Shown in pieces: positions 33,846 to 41,583 of a stretch of 64,000 bases of DNA. The stretch covers positions 2,152,913-2,216,912 of the forward strand of contig BAOK01000001.1 of the NCBI GenBank assembly GCA_000509225.1, given 5' to 3'. The DNA is from Parvibaculaceae bacterium Mf 1.05b.01 (GTDB lineage: Bacteria; Pseudomonadota; Alphaproteobacteria; Parvibaculales; Parvibaculaceae). How positions within the stretch are numbered: the stretch's first letter is position 1; the number at the start of each line of letters is the position of its first letter. The position numbers were made by a program, and so were the translations under genes. The notes beneath the pieces were generated by a model that saw only the letters and a program-made list of their open reading frames with translations, did no database searches and was not told where the DNA came from.

Positions 33846-34472
33846 TTACCCTTCACTTGGTGGTGATATTCGCAGTCCCGCGACAACTAGCCCGACCATC
33901 AACCGTGCCGCTGCGCTTGCATTTGCTTCTGAAGCCTCGCGCGCCAACAGACCTTCGAAAAAATGTTCCAAAAGGTCTACCGTGCTTTCCGGTGTCATCC
34001 CCCTCGCAGAGAGGGCCAGTTCCTCCGAGTCGTCGCCCTCGCGGATGATCTGTTCCATCGCCATACGGGCCTGAAGGCCGGAGTCACGGCTATCGCCTCC
34101 CTCCCGTTTTTTTCGCTCAGCCAGCAGCTCCCTGCCATAGGGCGACACAAAGAGAAGCGCATAATCTCGTCCGGCACGCGCCTCAAAGACGGCCAATAGT
34201 CGATCTTCTATTGCCCCGGGTTGTTCCAGCGCCCGCTCAATGGCCAGCGAAATGTCTTTGTGAATACGGTCCGTGACCGCCTTAAACACAGCGTCCTTGT
34301 TCTTGAAATAGTGATAGATGGCGGGACGTGAGAGCCCTACTTCCTCGGCAATATCGCCAAAAGACGTGCGCCGGTACCCCTGCCGAGCAAAGAGCGCAAA
34401 CGCTTTGTCCAGAATCGCCGAACGCTGCTCTGCGCCCAACTGCTTGGGTTTTGGCGCGGGTTGCGCTGGCAT
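33846..34472 (-). CDS. TetR-family transcriptional regulator
   Basis: A 208-residue TetR repressor. The HTH reads TSFGDIAEEVGLSRPAIYHYFKNKD within an N-terminal domain that starts RSAILDKAFALFARQGY. The ligand domain is Ala-rich helices. CGGAGG precedes ATG 34472. It is divergent from the DUF1330-like and acyl-CoA dehydrogenase genes and heads, 74 bp upstream, the lactonase-transporter-amidohydrolase run, so it could control either side. A perfect 8-bp inverted repeat lies in the divergent region (34518-34544). Confidence 0.88.
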   Translation of the reverse strand: MPAQPAPKPKQLGAEQRSAILDKAFALFARQGYRRTSFGDIAEEVGLSRPAIYHYFKNKDAVFKAVTDRIHKDISLAIERALEQPGAIEDRLLAVFEARAGRDYALLFVSPYGRELLAERKKREGGDSRDSGLQARMAMEQIIREGDDSEELALSARGMTPESTVDLLEHFFEGLLAREASEANASAAARLMVGLVVAGLRISPPSEG

Positions 34473-34517
34473 GTGGACCTCCGGTTACCAGTTCGCGTTT
34501 GACAGATTATTCCAATT

Positions 34518-34544
34518 GTGTCAATTAGCACTATAGATTGACAC
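34518..34544. promoter_or_regulatory. Candidate TetR operator
   Basis: GTGTCAAT (34518-34525) and ATTGACAC (34537-34544) are perfect reverse complements, spacer 11 bp. They lie between the divergent TetR and DUF1330-like genes. A further TTTGACA half site lies at about 34498-34504. Confidence 0.55.
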
Positions 34545-34585
34545 TTTTGACTTTTTTTGTCGATTCTATCTAACCGGAGATGCTT

Positions 34586-35041
34586 ATGACCAGATCGAAA
34601 GAAGACCTTCTATCCGAGCTCACCCGTTTTTATGGCACTGACCCCAACATGCCATCCGCCGCCCAGTGGGCTCATTTGTTTGACCTGCCTGCCGACGCCC
34701 CTCTTGCAGCCGTGAATCATGTGAAGCTCCGAGACCAGGCGCAGTACGCGCCTGGTGAAAAGGAGCCTGCAGCAACCGGGTTAGAGGCAATGATGCGGTA
34801 CAGTTCGGTCAGCACGCTGCGGGCTGCAGCTGTTGGCGGCGCGTTCCTTCTCACCGGCTTCCACCAGGGCGCCATTATCGGCCCGGCGACGGACTGGGAC
34901 CTCATCATCGTTGGGCACTTCCCAACACCTGCCGCCTACCTTTCCCTGTTTGTCGACCCGGACTATCAGGCGGCATTCCATCATCGTCGCGCCGCTGTCG
35001 ACACCTGGCGCGCTGTTCTTTCAACGGGCAACGCTGCGTAA
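34586..35041 (+). CDS. DUF1330-like dimeric alpha/beta-barrel protein
   Basis: A 151-residue protein whose C-terminal half (DWDLIIVGHFPTPAAYLSLF, then VDPDYQAAFHHRRAAVDTW) resembles the DUF1330 ferredoxin-like dimeric barrel. The N-terminal part (SKEDLLSELTRFYGTDPNMP) is additional. These small proteins occur in catabolic operons, with few known reactions. ATG 34580 directly abuts GGAG, so ATG 34586 at proper spacing is preferred. It is divergent from the TetR gene and 78 bp upstream of an acyl-CoA dehydrogenase; a 13-bp inverted repeat lies between them. Confidence 0.72.
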   Translation: MTRSKEDLLSELTRFYGTDPNMPSAAQWAHLFDLPADAPLAAVNHVKLRDQAQYAPGEKEPAATGLEAMMRYSSVSTLRAAAVGGAFLLTGFHQGAIIGPATDWDLIIVGHFPTPAAYLSLFVDPDYQAAFHHRRAAVDTWRAVLSTGNAA

Positions 35042-35064
35042 AGAACCCATCGCTCGCCAGTGCC

Positions 35065-35097
35065 TGAATGGTTGGGTAGAATGGACCCAACCATTCA
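35065..35097. repeat. 13-bp perfect inverted repeat upstream of the acyl-CoA dehydrogenase
   Basis: TGAATGGTTGGGT (35065-35077) and ACCCAACCATTCA (35085-35097) are perfect reverse complements around a 7-nt spacer. The repeat ends 22 bp before the acyl-CoA dehydrogenase ATG, immediately ahead of its ribosome site TTAGGAG. It could be a repressor operator, the terminator of the preceding gene (though no U-tract follows), or an RNA hairpin affecting translation. Confidence 0.6.
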
Positions 35098-35119
35098 AGG
35101 CATTTAGGAGACTGCGCCC

Positions 35120-36319
35120 ATGGACCTCTCAACCACACAAGAAGATGATGCTTTTCGCGCGGAGGTGCGCAGCTTCCTGGAAGACACCCTGCCACAAGAT
35201 GTGAAAGAGGCGCCGTCTGTCGGGGTTGCGATTGAAAAGCCGCTTCTAAAAAAGTGGCACAAGATTCTCGCGGACAAAGGCTGGGCAGCCCCTCATTGGC
35301 CCGTCGAACATGGCGGTACAGGTTGGACCATCACCCAGAAGCACATCTGGGATGAAGAAGTGAGCCGTGCCAGTGCGCCGCGCCTGATGGCGTTCGGCCT
35401 CTCCATGGTGGGGCCTGTCATCTATGCATTCGGCAATGAGGACCAAAAAGCACAGCATCTTCCAGGCATCCTGAATGGCGATGTCTGGTGGTGCCAGGGC
35501 TATTCAGAACCGGGGTCCGGTTCTGACCTCTCATCTCTCAAGACAAAAGCCGTCCGCGACGGTGATGACTACATCATCAATGGTCAGAAGATCTGGACCT
35601 CTTATGCTCATGAAGCTGATTGGATTTTCTGCCTCGTGCGCACAGACGATAGCGGCAAGCAACAGGAAGGCATCAGCTTCGTCCTGATCGACATGAAAAC
35701 GCCGGGTGTTGAAGTGAAGCCCATTGTCTCCATTGACGGCCTCCATCACCTGAATGAAGTGTTCTTCACTGATGTCCGCGTCCCTGTGGCAAATCGCATC
35801 GGCGAGGAAGGCAAAGGCTGGACCTATGCCAAGTTTCTGCTGGTGAATGAGCGCACAGGCATTGCCGGTGTTGCCCAATCCAAAATGGCCGTCGACCGTC
35901 TAAAATCCATTGCCAACACGGAGACCAATGGCGATGGAGAACCGCTCTGGGCGCAGGACGGTTTCCGCCGCAAACTGTCAGAGATTGAAGTGAAGCTTCA
36001 GAGCCTTGAATATACGGATCTGCGTATCCTCGCAGACGTGGCCACGGGCAAAGACGCAGGACCTGAAAGCTCAATCCTGAAAATTATCGGCTCGGAAGTG
36101 CAGCAGGAATTAGCAAGCCTCACCGTTGAGGCATTGCAGCATTATGCGCTGCCCTCTCACGTGGATGATCTGGAAGGGCGGACAAATCAGGAGCCCGTGG
36201 GTCCTGACTACTCGCTGCTTCCTGTCGTCAATATGGCGTTTGGGCGCGCGTCGTCCATCTATGGTGGCTCCAACGAAATCCAGCGCAATGTGATCGCGAA
36301 AGCAGTGCTGGGGTTTTAA
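35120..36319 (+). CDS. Acyl-CoA dehydrogenase
   Basis: A 399-residue FAD acyl-CoA dehydrogenase forming a trans-2-enoyl-CoA. Family motifs: WCQGYSEPGSGSDLSSLKTKA, QKIWTSYAHEADWIFCLVRT and the C-terminal YGGSNEIQRNVIAKAVLG. The middle domain ends in HHLNEVFFTDVRVP. The position of the catalytic Glu and the exact chain length cannot be assigned by eye. It resembles the group acting on branched, steroid side-chain or aromatic acyl-CoAs (FadE-like). The stop codon lies in the loop of a small convergent hairpin (36308-36327). Its neighbours (SDR, acyl-CoA ligase) suggest a degradation cluster. Confidence 0.92.
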   Translation: MDLSTTQEDDAFRAEVRSFLEDTLPQDVKEAPSVGVAIEKPLLKKWHKILADKGWAAPHWPVEHGGTGWTITQKHIWDEEVSRASAPRLMAFGLSMVGPVIYAFGNEDQKAQHLPGILNGDVWWCQGYSEPGSGSDLSSLKTKAVRDGDDYIINGQKIWTSYAHEADWIFCLVRTDDSGKQQEGISFVLIDMKTPGVEVKPIVSIDGLHHLNEVFFTDVRVPVANRIGEEGKGWTYAKFLLVNERTGIAGVAQSKMAVDRLKSIANTETNGDGEPLWAQDGFRRKLSEIEVKLQSLEYTDLRILADVATGKDAGPESSILKIIGSEVQQELASLTVEALQHYALPSHVDDLEGRTNQEPVGPDYSLLPVVNMAFGRASSIYGGSNEIQRNVIAKAVLGF

Positions 36320-36327
36320 CGCCCCAG
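36308..36327. terminator. Small hairpin between convergent genes
   Basis: CTGGGG (36308-36313) pairs with CCCCAG (36322-36327) across an 8-nt loop that contains the acyl-CoA dehydrogenase stop codon. It lies 8 bp from the end of the convergent SDR gene. No U-tract. Confidence 0.35.
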
Positions 36328-36334
36328 TAGAGCC

Positions 36335-37234
36335 TTATTCGCCCATGCCCTGATCGGGTCTGCGGTCCTTCATCATTTTCTCGACAATGGGGCCGAGTTT
36401 GGCCGGGTCGAAGCGGGCGTTCTGTTCCACCATGGGTCCCCGGTGCCAACCTTCATAGACGCAGAGCCGACCGCGCATGCTCTCAAACACCTGCCCGGTC
36501 ACATCTTTCGACTCTGAACTGCCAAGCCAAACACAGATCGGCGCAATATTGCCGGGATCACGGGGGCTCCAGGTGCCCTCCGGCACCTCTTCCGGTGGTG
36601 GCCCCAGATCTTCTGTCATGCGTGTCAGTGCGCCGGGCGAAATCGCATTCACTGTAATGCCGTAACGCATCAGTTCTTTGGCGGAGATCACGGTCATGGA
36701 TGCAATACCAGACTTTGCTGCGCCATAATTTGACTGTCCCTGATTGCCGAACAGGCCGGAGACACTGGTGGTGTTAATGATGCGGGCGTTGTTTGTTTCG
36801 CCTGCTTTTGCCCGCTCCCGCCAATAGGCAGATGCGTGGCGCATGGGACAGAAAGTGCCACGCAGATGCACGCGGATCACCGCGTCCCATTCATCGATCG
36901 ACATGTTGACCAGCATGCGGTCGCGCAGGATGCCCGCATTGTTGACGACAACATCCAACCCACCGAATGTATCAATGGCTTGTTGGATCATTGCGCCGGA
37001 CTGATCCCAGTCGGCGACGTCTGCGCCGTTGGCAATCGCCTCGCCGCCTATGGCGCGAATTTCTTCCGCCACCTCTTCGGCCGCACTGACATCTTTGCCC
37101 CCGCCGGCGCGGTCACCACCCAGATCATTGACCATGACCTTGGCGCCTTGTCTCGCAAACTCCAGACAATATTCCCGCCCGATGCCGCGGGCCCCACCCG
37201 TGACAATGACACTGCGTCCTTCACAAATACCCAT
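36335..37234 (-). CDS. SDR family oxidoreductase (multifunctional-enzyme-2-like)
   Basis: A 299-residue SDR with VTGGARGIGREYCLEFARQG (NAD(P) motif), the long VMVNDLGGDRAGGGKD insertion after the second strand, NNAG, NTTSVSG and the catalytic YGAAK. This architecture matches the 3-hydroxyacyl-CoA dehydrogenase half of peroxisomal multifunctional enzyme 2 and its bacterial homologues, which act in beta-oxidation of branched or steroid acyl-CoAs. It is followed by 30 or so C-terminal residues beyond the SDR core. GGGAGG precedes the ATG. It is downstream of the acyl-CoA ligase on the same strand (38-bp gap). Confidence 0.9.
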   Translation of the reverse strand: MGICEGRSVIVTGGARGIGREYCLEFARQGAKVMVNDLGGDRAGGGKDVSAAEEVAEEIRAIGGEAIANGADVADWDQSGAMIQQAIDTFGGLDVVVNNAGILRDRMLVNMSIDEWDAVIRVHLRGTFCPMRHASAYWRERAKAGETNNARIINTTSVSGLFGNQGQSNYGAAKSGIASMTVISAKELMRYGITVNAISPGALTRMTEDLGPPPEEVPEGTWSPRDPGNIAPICVWLGSSESKDVTGQVFESMRGRLCVYEGWHRGPMVEQNARFDPAKLGPIVEKMMKDRRPDQGMGE

Positions 37235-37272
37235 GACATCCTCCCATAATTTTCAGATCAGTTTGATTTTCC

Positions 37273-38859
37273 TCAGATAGATTTGCCGTGGCCTTCCCAG
37301 TAAGGCTCGCGCACTTGCCGGCGCACAATTTTGCCTGTGGGCAGACGCGGCAAATCGTCGGCAAAATCGATGGAGCGCGGGCGCTTGTAACCAGGCAGAT
37401 GCTCCGCGGCGAAGGTAAGCAAATCATCCTTGGTCGCCTGGGAGGCTTCTACGCCTTCTTCCAGCTGGATGACGGATTTCACTTCCTCACCCCATTCCTC
37501 GTTCGGAACGCCGATGGTCGCCACATCGGCGACCGCTGGATGACGGAGAAGTTCCTGATCCACTTCAGCCGGATAGATGTTGACGCCGCCGGAGATGATC
37601 ACCTCTGCCGACCGGCCCGTCAGAAACAGGAACCCGTCCTCATCGACGTAGCCCATGTCTCCCATGGTGTAATAGTTGCCACGATAGGCGCCGTCGGTCT
37701 TCTCCGGTGCTTTGAAATACTCAAACCGCCCTGTTTCGGGTGCTTTGAAATATATGGTGCCAATCTCGCCCGCAGGTATTTCAACACCCGCATCGTCCTG
37801 AACTTCAACAGTGACGCCTTCCAGCGCACGGCCGACTGTCCCGCGCTTCGTGAGCCATTCTTCTGACTCCACAAATATTCCGCCGCCTTCGGTCGCCGCA
37901 TAATATTCATAGACTACGTTGCCGAGCCATTTGATCGTATCCTCTTTCACATGAACCGGACAGGGCGCTGCTCCGTGCAGAACCCAGCGCAGGCTGGAGA
38001 CGTCATAGCTGTTGCGAACATCATCGGGTAGCGAGAGAATTCGATGCAGCATGGTCGGGACCACATGGGTGTGAGTGACTTTGTACTGGGCCACAAGCTT
38101 CAGCGTTTCTTCCGCATCCCACTTGTCCATCAAGACCACACCTACGCCGGACATCAAAGGGAAGTTGAGATTGAGAGCCAGCGGCGCTGCGTGATAGAGG
38201 GGCCCTGTTGAGAGCGCCACGTCTTTTGTAGGGTCAAAGGCGGCAGTCTCTCGCAGCTTGACGAGCAATGGGGAGACAGGTGGCGCAGCTTTCCGATAAA
38301 CACCCTTGGGATGGCCCGTCGTGCCTGACGTGTACAGCATCTGAGTGCCTGCCGTTGGATCCTCAATATTGTGGGCTGGCTCTGCATCCAGCGCATCATC
38401 GTACGAAGTGAATCCCTTGATCTCTCCTGCTACGGCAAGTTTCTGAACCAGATGGGGCGACATGGCGGAAGCTTCTGCGGCTTTCTCGGCAAATCGCGCG
38501 TCGGCGATGAAAGACTTCGCCTCGCAGTTTTCGACAATGTAGCCGATCTCTTCTGCGGTCAGGTGCCAGTTGATCGGGGTGAGGCGCATGCCACATCGGG
38601 AGACAGCTATACAAGCCTCAACGAACTCCGGCCGGTTGGCACAGAGAAGCGCGACTGCGTCACCTTCTTTCAGCCCTGCGCTGCGCAACGCTCGCACGAG
38701 CTGATTGGACCGCGCATTGAGGTCGGCATAGGTCCGGTCACCGAGCGGCGAGAGAATGGCTGGGCGATCCGGCGCGGCTTCCGCGTGGAGGGCGATCACC
38801 ATGCCGCAGGCGGCGGCCTCCTCCGGTGTCATAGAAAGCTTTACGGTAGATGCTGTCAT
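37273..38859 (-). CDS. AMP-dependent acyl-CoA ligase
   Basis: A 528-residue adenylate-forming acyl-CoA synthetase. The P-loop motif is MLYTSGTTGHPKGVYRK, the A5 region EYYAATEGGGIFVES, the A7/A8 core YTMGDMGYVDEDGFLFLTGRS with SGGVNIYPAEVDQEL, and the A10 lysine motif PTGKIVRR near the C-terminus. It activates a fatty or aromatic acid with ATP and CoA. The frame is open to 38949, but GGGGAGG in front of ATG 38859 and the family start favour this one. It is upstream of the SDR and divergent from the lpxR-like gene. The upstream residues look random. Confidence 0.93.
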   Translation of the reverse strand: MTASTVKLSMTPEEAAACGMVIALHAEAAPDRPAILSPLGDRTYADLNARSNQLVRALRSAGLKEGDAVALLCANRPEFVEACIAVSRCGMRLTPINWHLTAEEIGYIVENCEAKSFIADARFAEKAAEASAMSPHLVQKLAVAGEIKGFTSYDDALDAEPAHNIEDPTAGTQMLYTSGTTGHPKGVYRKAAPPVSPLLVKLRETAAFDPTKDVALSTGPLYHAAPLALNLNFPLMSGVGVVLMDKWDAEETLKLVAQYKVTHTHVVPTMLHRILSLPDDVRNSYDVSSLRWVLHGAAPCPVHVKEDTIKWLGNVVYEYYAATEGGGIFVESEEWLTKRGTVGRALEGVTVEVQDDAGVEIPAGEIGTIYFKAPETGRFEYFKAPEKTDGAYRGNYYTMGDMGYVDEDGFLFLTGRSAEVIISGGVNIYPAEVDQELLRHPAVADVATIGVPNEEWGEEVKSVIQLEEGVEASQATKDDLLTFAAEHLPGYKRPRSIDFADDLPRLPTGKIVRRQVREPYWEGHGKSI

Positions 38860-38964
38860 TCGATCCTCCCCGATCCCTTGACCCATATGTCTAATTTTTA
38901 TAGTTGCTGGGGATATTGGACGGTCTAGTCTGGCCGCCGTCAAGCTCAAGCCCCCGGAGTCTCC

Positions 38965-40029
38965 ATGTCAGCGTCCCAAACCAGCCGCTCAGCAGCCCTG
39001 ATCGCCTTTGGCTCAATAGTCTTTCTCGCGGGAGCCCACGCTGCCGAGCAGGACAAGCCGGACACGTCAAGACAATGGGCATTTGGCACGGTGCAGGTCG
39101 AAAACGACCTATTTGCGAATGCCGCCAATACAGACAGGCACTATACCAACGGCCTGCAGGCATCGGTCCTGTCCCATCCGCTGAACCTGACCGGCTGGCA
39201 AAAAGAGGTTGCGACAGCCCGCGTCCCGTTTGGTCTTGATGATGCACGTCCGACCTCCCACCGGGTGGGATTGGCGCTCGGCCATTCGATTTTCACGCCG
39301 GACGACACGGACGTCGTCGGCCTTCTTGCATCCGACCGTCCCTATGCGGCCTGGCTGCATCTCACCTTCACACTGCAGACCCTCTGGGCGACAGATGGGC
39401 ACGGCACCTTTCAAGACCAATGGAAGTTCGATGTTGGCGTGGTCGGCCCTGCGGCTGGAGGCGAATTTGTCCAAAATAATTGGCATCAATTAATCGGTGC
39501 TGATGAGGCTGCTGGCTGGGACAATCAACTCCGGAACGAACCAGGTGTTAACGTCACCTTTGAACGGGCATGGAACAGTCCAGACCTCTCTCCCTCAGAG
39601 CTTGGTGGGTTACAGATTGACGGCATTCCCTATGTCGTTGCCGCCCTTGGCAATGTTCAGACCTATGCCGGTGGTGGCGGCATCATTCGTATCGGACCAG
39701 ACCTGCCGGACGATTTTGGCCCCGCGCGTATCTATCCAGGCGTTGGCGGCTCCGAACAGTTCACACCGTCAGAAGGTGGCATTGACTGGTATCTCTTTGC
39801 AGGGGCTGAAGGGCGCGTCGTCGGCCGAGATATGTTTCTGGATGGAAACCTTTTTCGCGACAGTCACAGCGTGGATAAAAAATACTTTGTCAGCGACCTC
39901 AGGCTTGGCGCAGTGGCGATCTGGGGGCGGACCCGCGTGAGCTTCACCCATGTCTATCGGACGAAGGAATATTCCCAGCAACCCAAGCCTGATCAGTTTG
40001 GTTCCATGACCGTCGGCTTCGCCTTTTGA
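38965..40029 (+). CDS. LpxR-family lipid A 3'-O-deacylase (DUF2219)
   Basis: A 354-residue outer-membrane beta-barrel protein of the LpxR family, which removes the 3'-acyloxyacyl chain from lipid A. A signal peptide is visible (SAALIAFGSIVFLAGAHAA). Family motifs follow: VQVENDLFANAANTDRHYTNG (N-D with the metal/active-site surroundings), SDRPYAAWLHLTFTL, a FVQNNWHQLIG stretch with the catalytic His, and the final barrel strand ending FGSMTVGFAF with a terminal Phe. GGAG lies 5 nt before the ATG. It lies between two acyl-CoA ligase genes, so released 3-hydroxyacyl chains could feed the local beta-oxidation genes. That link is inference. Confidence 0.9.
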   Translation: MSASQTSRSAALIAFGSIVFLAGAHAAEQDKPDTSRQWAFGTVQVENDLFANAANTDRHYTNGLQASVLSHPLNLTGWQKEVATARVPFGLDDARPTSHRVGLALGHSIFTPDDTDVVGLLASDRPYAAWLHLTFTLQTLWATDGHGTFQDQWKFDVGVVGPAAGGEFVQNNWHQLIGADEAAGWDNQLRNEPGVNVTFERAWNSPDLSPSELGGLQIDGIPYVVAALGNVQTYAGGGGIIRIGPDLPDDFGPARIYPGVGGSEQFTPSEGGIDWYLFAGAEGRVVGRDMFLDGNLFRDSHSVDKKYFVSDLRLGAVAIWGRTRVSFTHVYRTKEYSQQPKPDQFGSMTVGFAF

Positions 40030-40090
40030 TTGCAATCGCTCCGCGCGATACACTCCGGTTTAACAAAGAAGAAATCGGGGATAGTCACAA

Positions 40091-41548
40091 ATGACTGCAA
40101 TGCCAATCGGCCAAGCCATTGCCTTCTGGGCGGCAAAAGACGCTCACGCGCCTGCCATCACCCATGAAGGGCGCACGGTCACACGTGCTGAATTTGACGC
40201 GCGCACCAACAGACTGGCGCGTGCCTATGAAGCGCTGGGCGTTGTCGAAGGCGATTTGGTGACCATAGGACTGCCCAACAGCATTGAGTTCTATGAAGCG
40301 GCCTTTGCGGTCTGGAAGCTGGGTGCGACCCCCCAGCCGGTCTCCGCGAAACTTCCTCACGTGGAACGGCAGGCCATTATTGAAGTGGCGAACTCCAAAC
40401 TCGTGATCGGAGCCGAACCTGGTGCCCATGGCGATTTCACCTGTCTTGCGGCGGGATATGAACCAGACGGCTCCCTGTCAGATGCCCCCGTTCAGACAAA
40501 AATCTCCAAACACTGGAAAGCACCCACCTCCGGCGGCAGTACGGGGCGACCCAAAATCATCGTGGCGGCGGAACCTGGTGTGTTTGACCCGGAAGAAGCA
40601 CCGCTTGGTATGGAGGTGGACAAAGCGCAGCTGGTGCCCGGCCCGCTCTATCACAATGCGCCCTTCAGCTTCTCCTGCCGGGCACTTATCTGCGGCAACC
40701 ACATCATCATCATGACGCGCTTTGATGCGGAGGAGACGCTGCGTCTTCTGGAAGAGCATCGTGTCGACTGGGTGATGATGGTTCCGACCATGATGCAGCG
40801 GATCTGGCGCCTGCCGGAAGAAGTCCGCACCAAGTACGATCTATCCGCACTGCGCATGGTGCTGCACCTGGCGGCTCCCTGCCCTGCCTGGCTTAAGGAA
40901 GAGTGGATCAACTGGCTGGGGGGCGAGCGCATTCACGAACTCTATGCTGGCACCGAAGCACAGAGCGTCACCTGGATCACCGGCACCGAGTGGCTGGAGC
41001 ACAAAGGGTCGGTCGGGCGACCGATGGCTGGTGGGCAGATGAAAATTCTGGATGAAAACCGTAATGAACTGCCCCCTGGAGAGGTAGGTGAGGTTTTCAT
41101 GCGCCCGGACAAGGGACAGGGCACGACCTATCACTATCTGGGTGCTGAACCCAAGGCCATTGAAGGTGGTTGGGAAAGCCTCGGCGACATGGGCTCCATG
41201 GATGAAGACGGATTCCTCTATCTCGCAGATCGGCAGACAGACATGATCCTCTCCGGCGGGGCCAATATCTATCCTGCTGAGACGGAAGCAGCCATTGATG
41301 CGTTTCCAGGCGTGCGCTCAAGCGCCGTCATCGGCCTGCCGGATGATGATATGGGCAATCTCGTCCACGGTATCATTGATGCGCCGGGCGGTATTGATGT
41401 CGACGCCTTGCAAGCGCACCTCGTCGAGACCCTGTCGCGCTACAAGATCCCACGCACATTTGAATTTGTTGATGCACCTGTGCGGGACGATGCTGGTAAG
41501 GTGCGCCGCTCGCAGCTTCGTGCTGAACGCATCGCCCAAAAGCAATAA
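40091..41548 (+). CDS. AMP-dependent acyl-CoA ligase
   Basis: A 485-residue adenylate-forming ligase, shorter than usual. The P-loop reads PTSGGSTGRPKIIVA, the A5 motif HELYAGTEAQSVTWITGTE, the A7-A8 region SLGDMGSMDEDGFLYLADRQ with SGGANIYPAETEAAI, and the last lysine motif DAGKVRRSQL. The N-terminal AFWAAKDAHAPAITHEGRTV is typical of bile-acid-type or short-chain acyl ligases. It is about 60 bp after the lpxR-like gene and is followed after 35 bp by the DUF819 membrane protein. Substrate is unknown; the P-loop Ser-Gly-Gly-Ser-Thr-Gly variant occurs in steroid CoA ligases. Confidence 0.92.
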   Translation: MTAMPIGQAIAFWAAKDAHAPAITHEGRTVTRAEFDARTNRLARAYEALGVVEGDLVTIGLPNSIEFYEAAFAVWKLGATPQPVSAKLPHVERQAIIEVANSKLVIGAEPGAHGDFTCLAAGYEPDGSLSDAPVQTKISKHWKAPTSGGSTGRPKIIVAAEPGVFDPEEAPLGMEVDKAQLVPGPLYHNAPFSFSCRALICGNHIIIMTRFDAEETLRLLEEHRVDWVMMVPTMMQRIWRLPEEVRTKYDLSALRMVLHLAAPCPAWLKEEWINWLGGERIHELYAGTEAQSVTWITGTEWLEHKGSVGRPMAGGQMKILDENRNELPPGEVGEVFMRPDKGQGTTYHYLGAEPKAIEGGWESLGDMGSMDEDGFLYLADRQTDMILSGGANIYPAETEAAIDAFPGVRSSAVIGLPDDDMGNLVHGIIDAPGGIDVDALQAHLVETLSRYKIPRTFEFVDAPVRDDAGKVRRSQLRAERIAQKQ

Positions 41549-41583
41549 TTGAGAAAAAATAATCGATAGATCAGGACGGCTTT

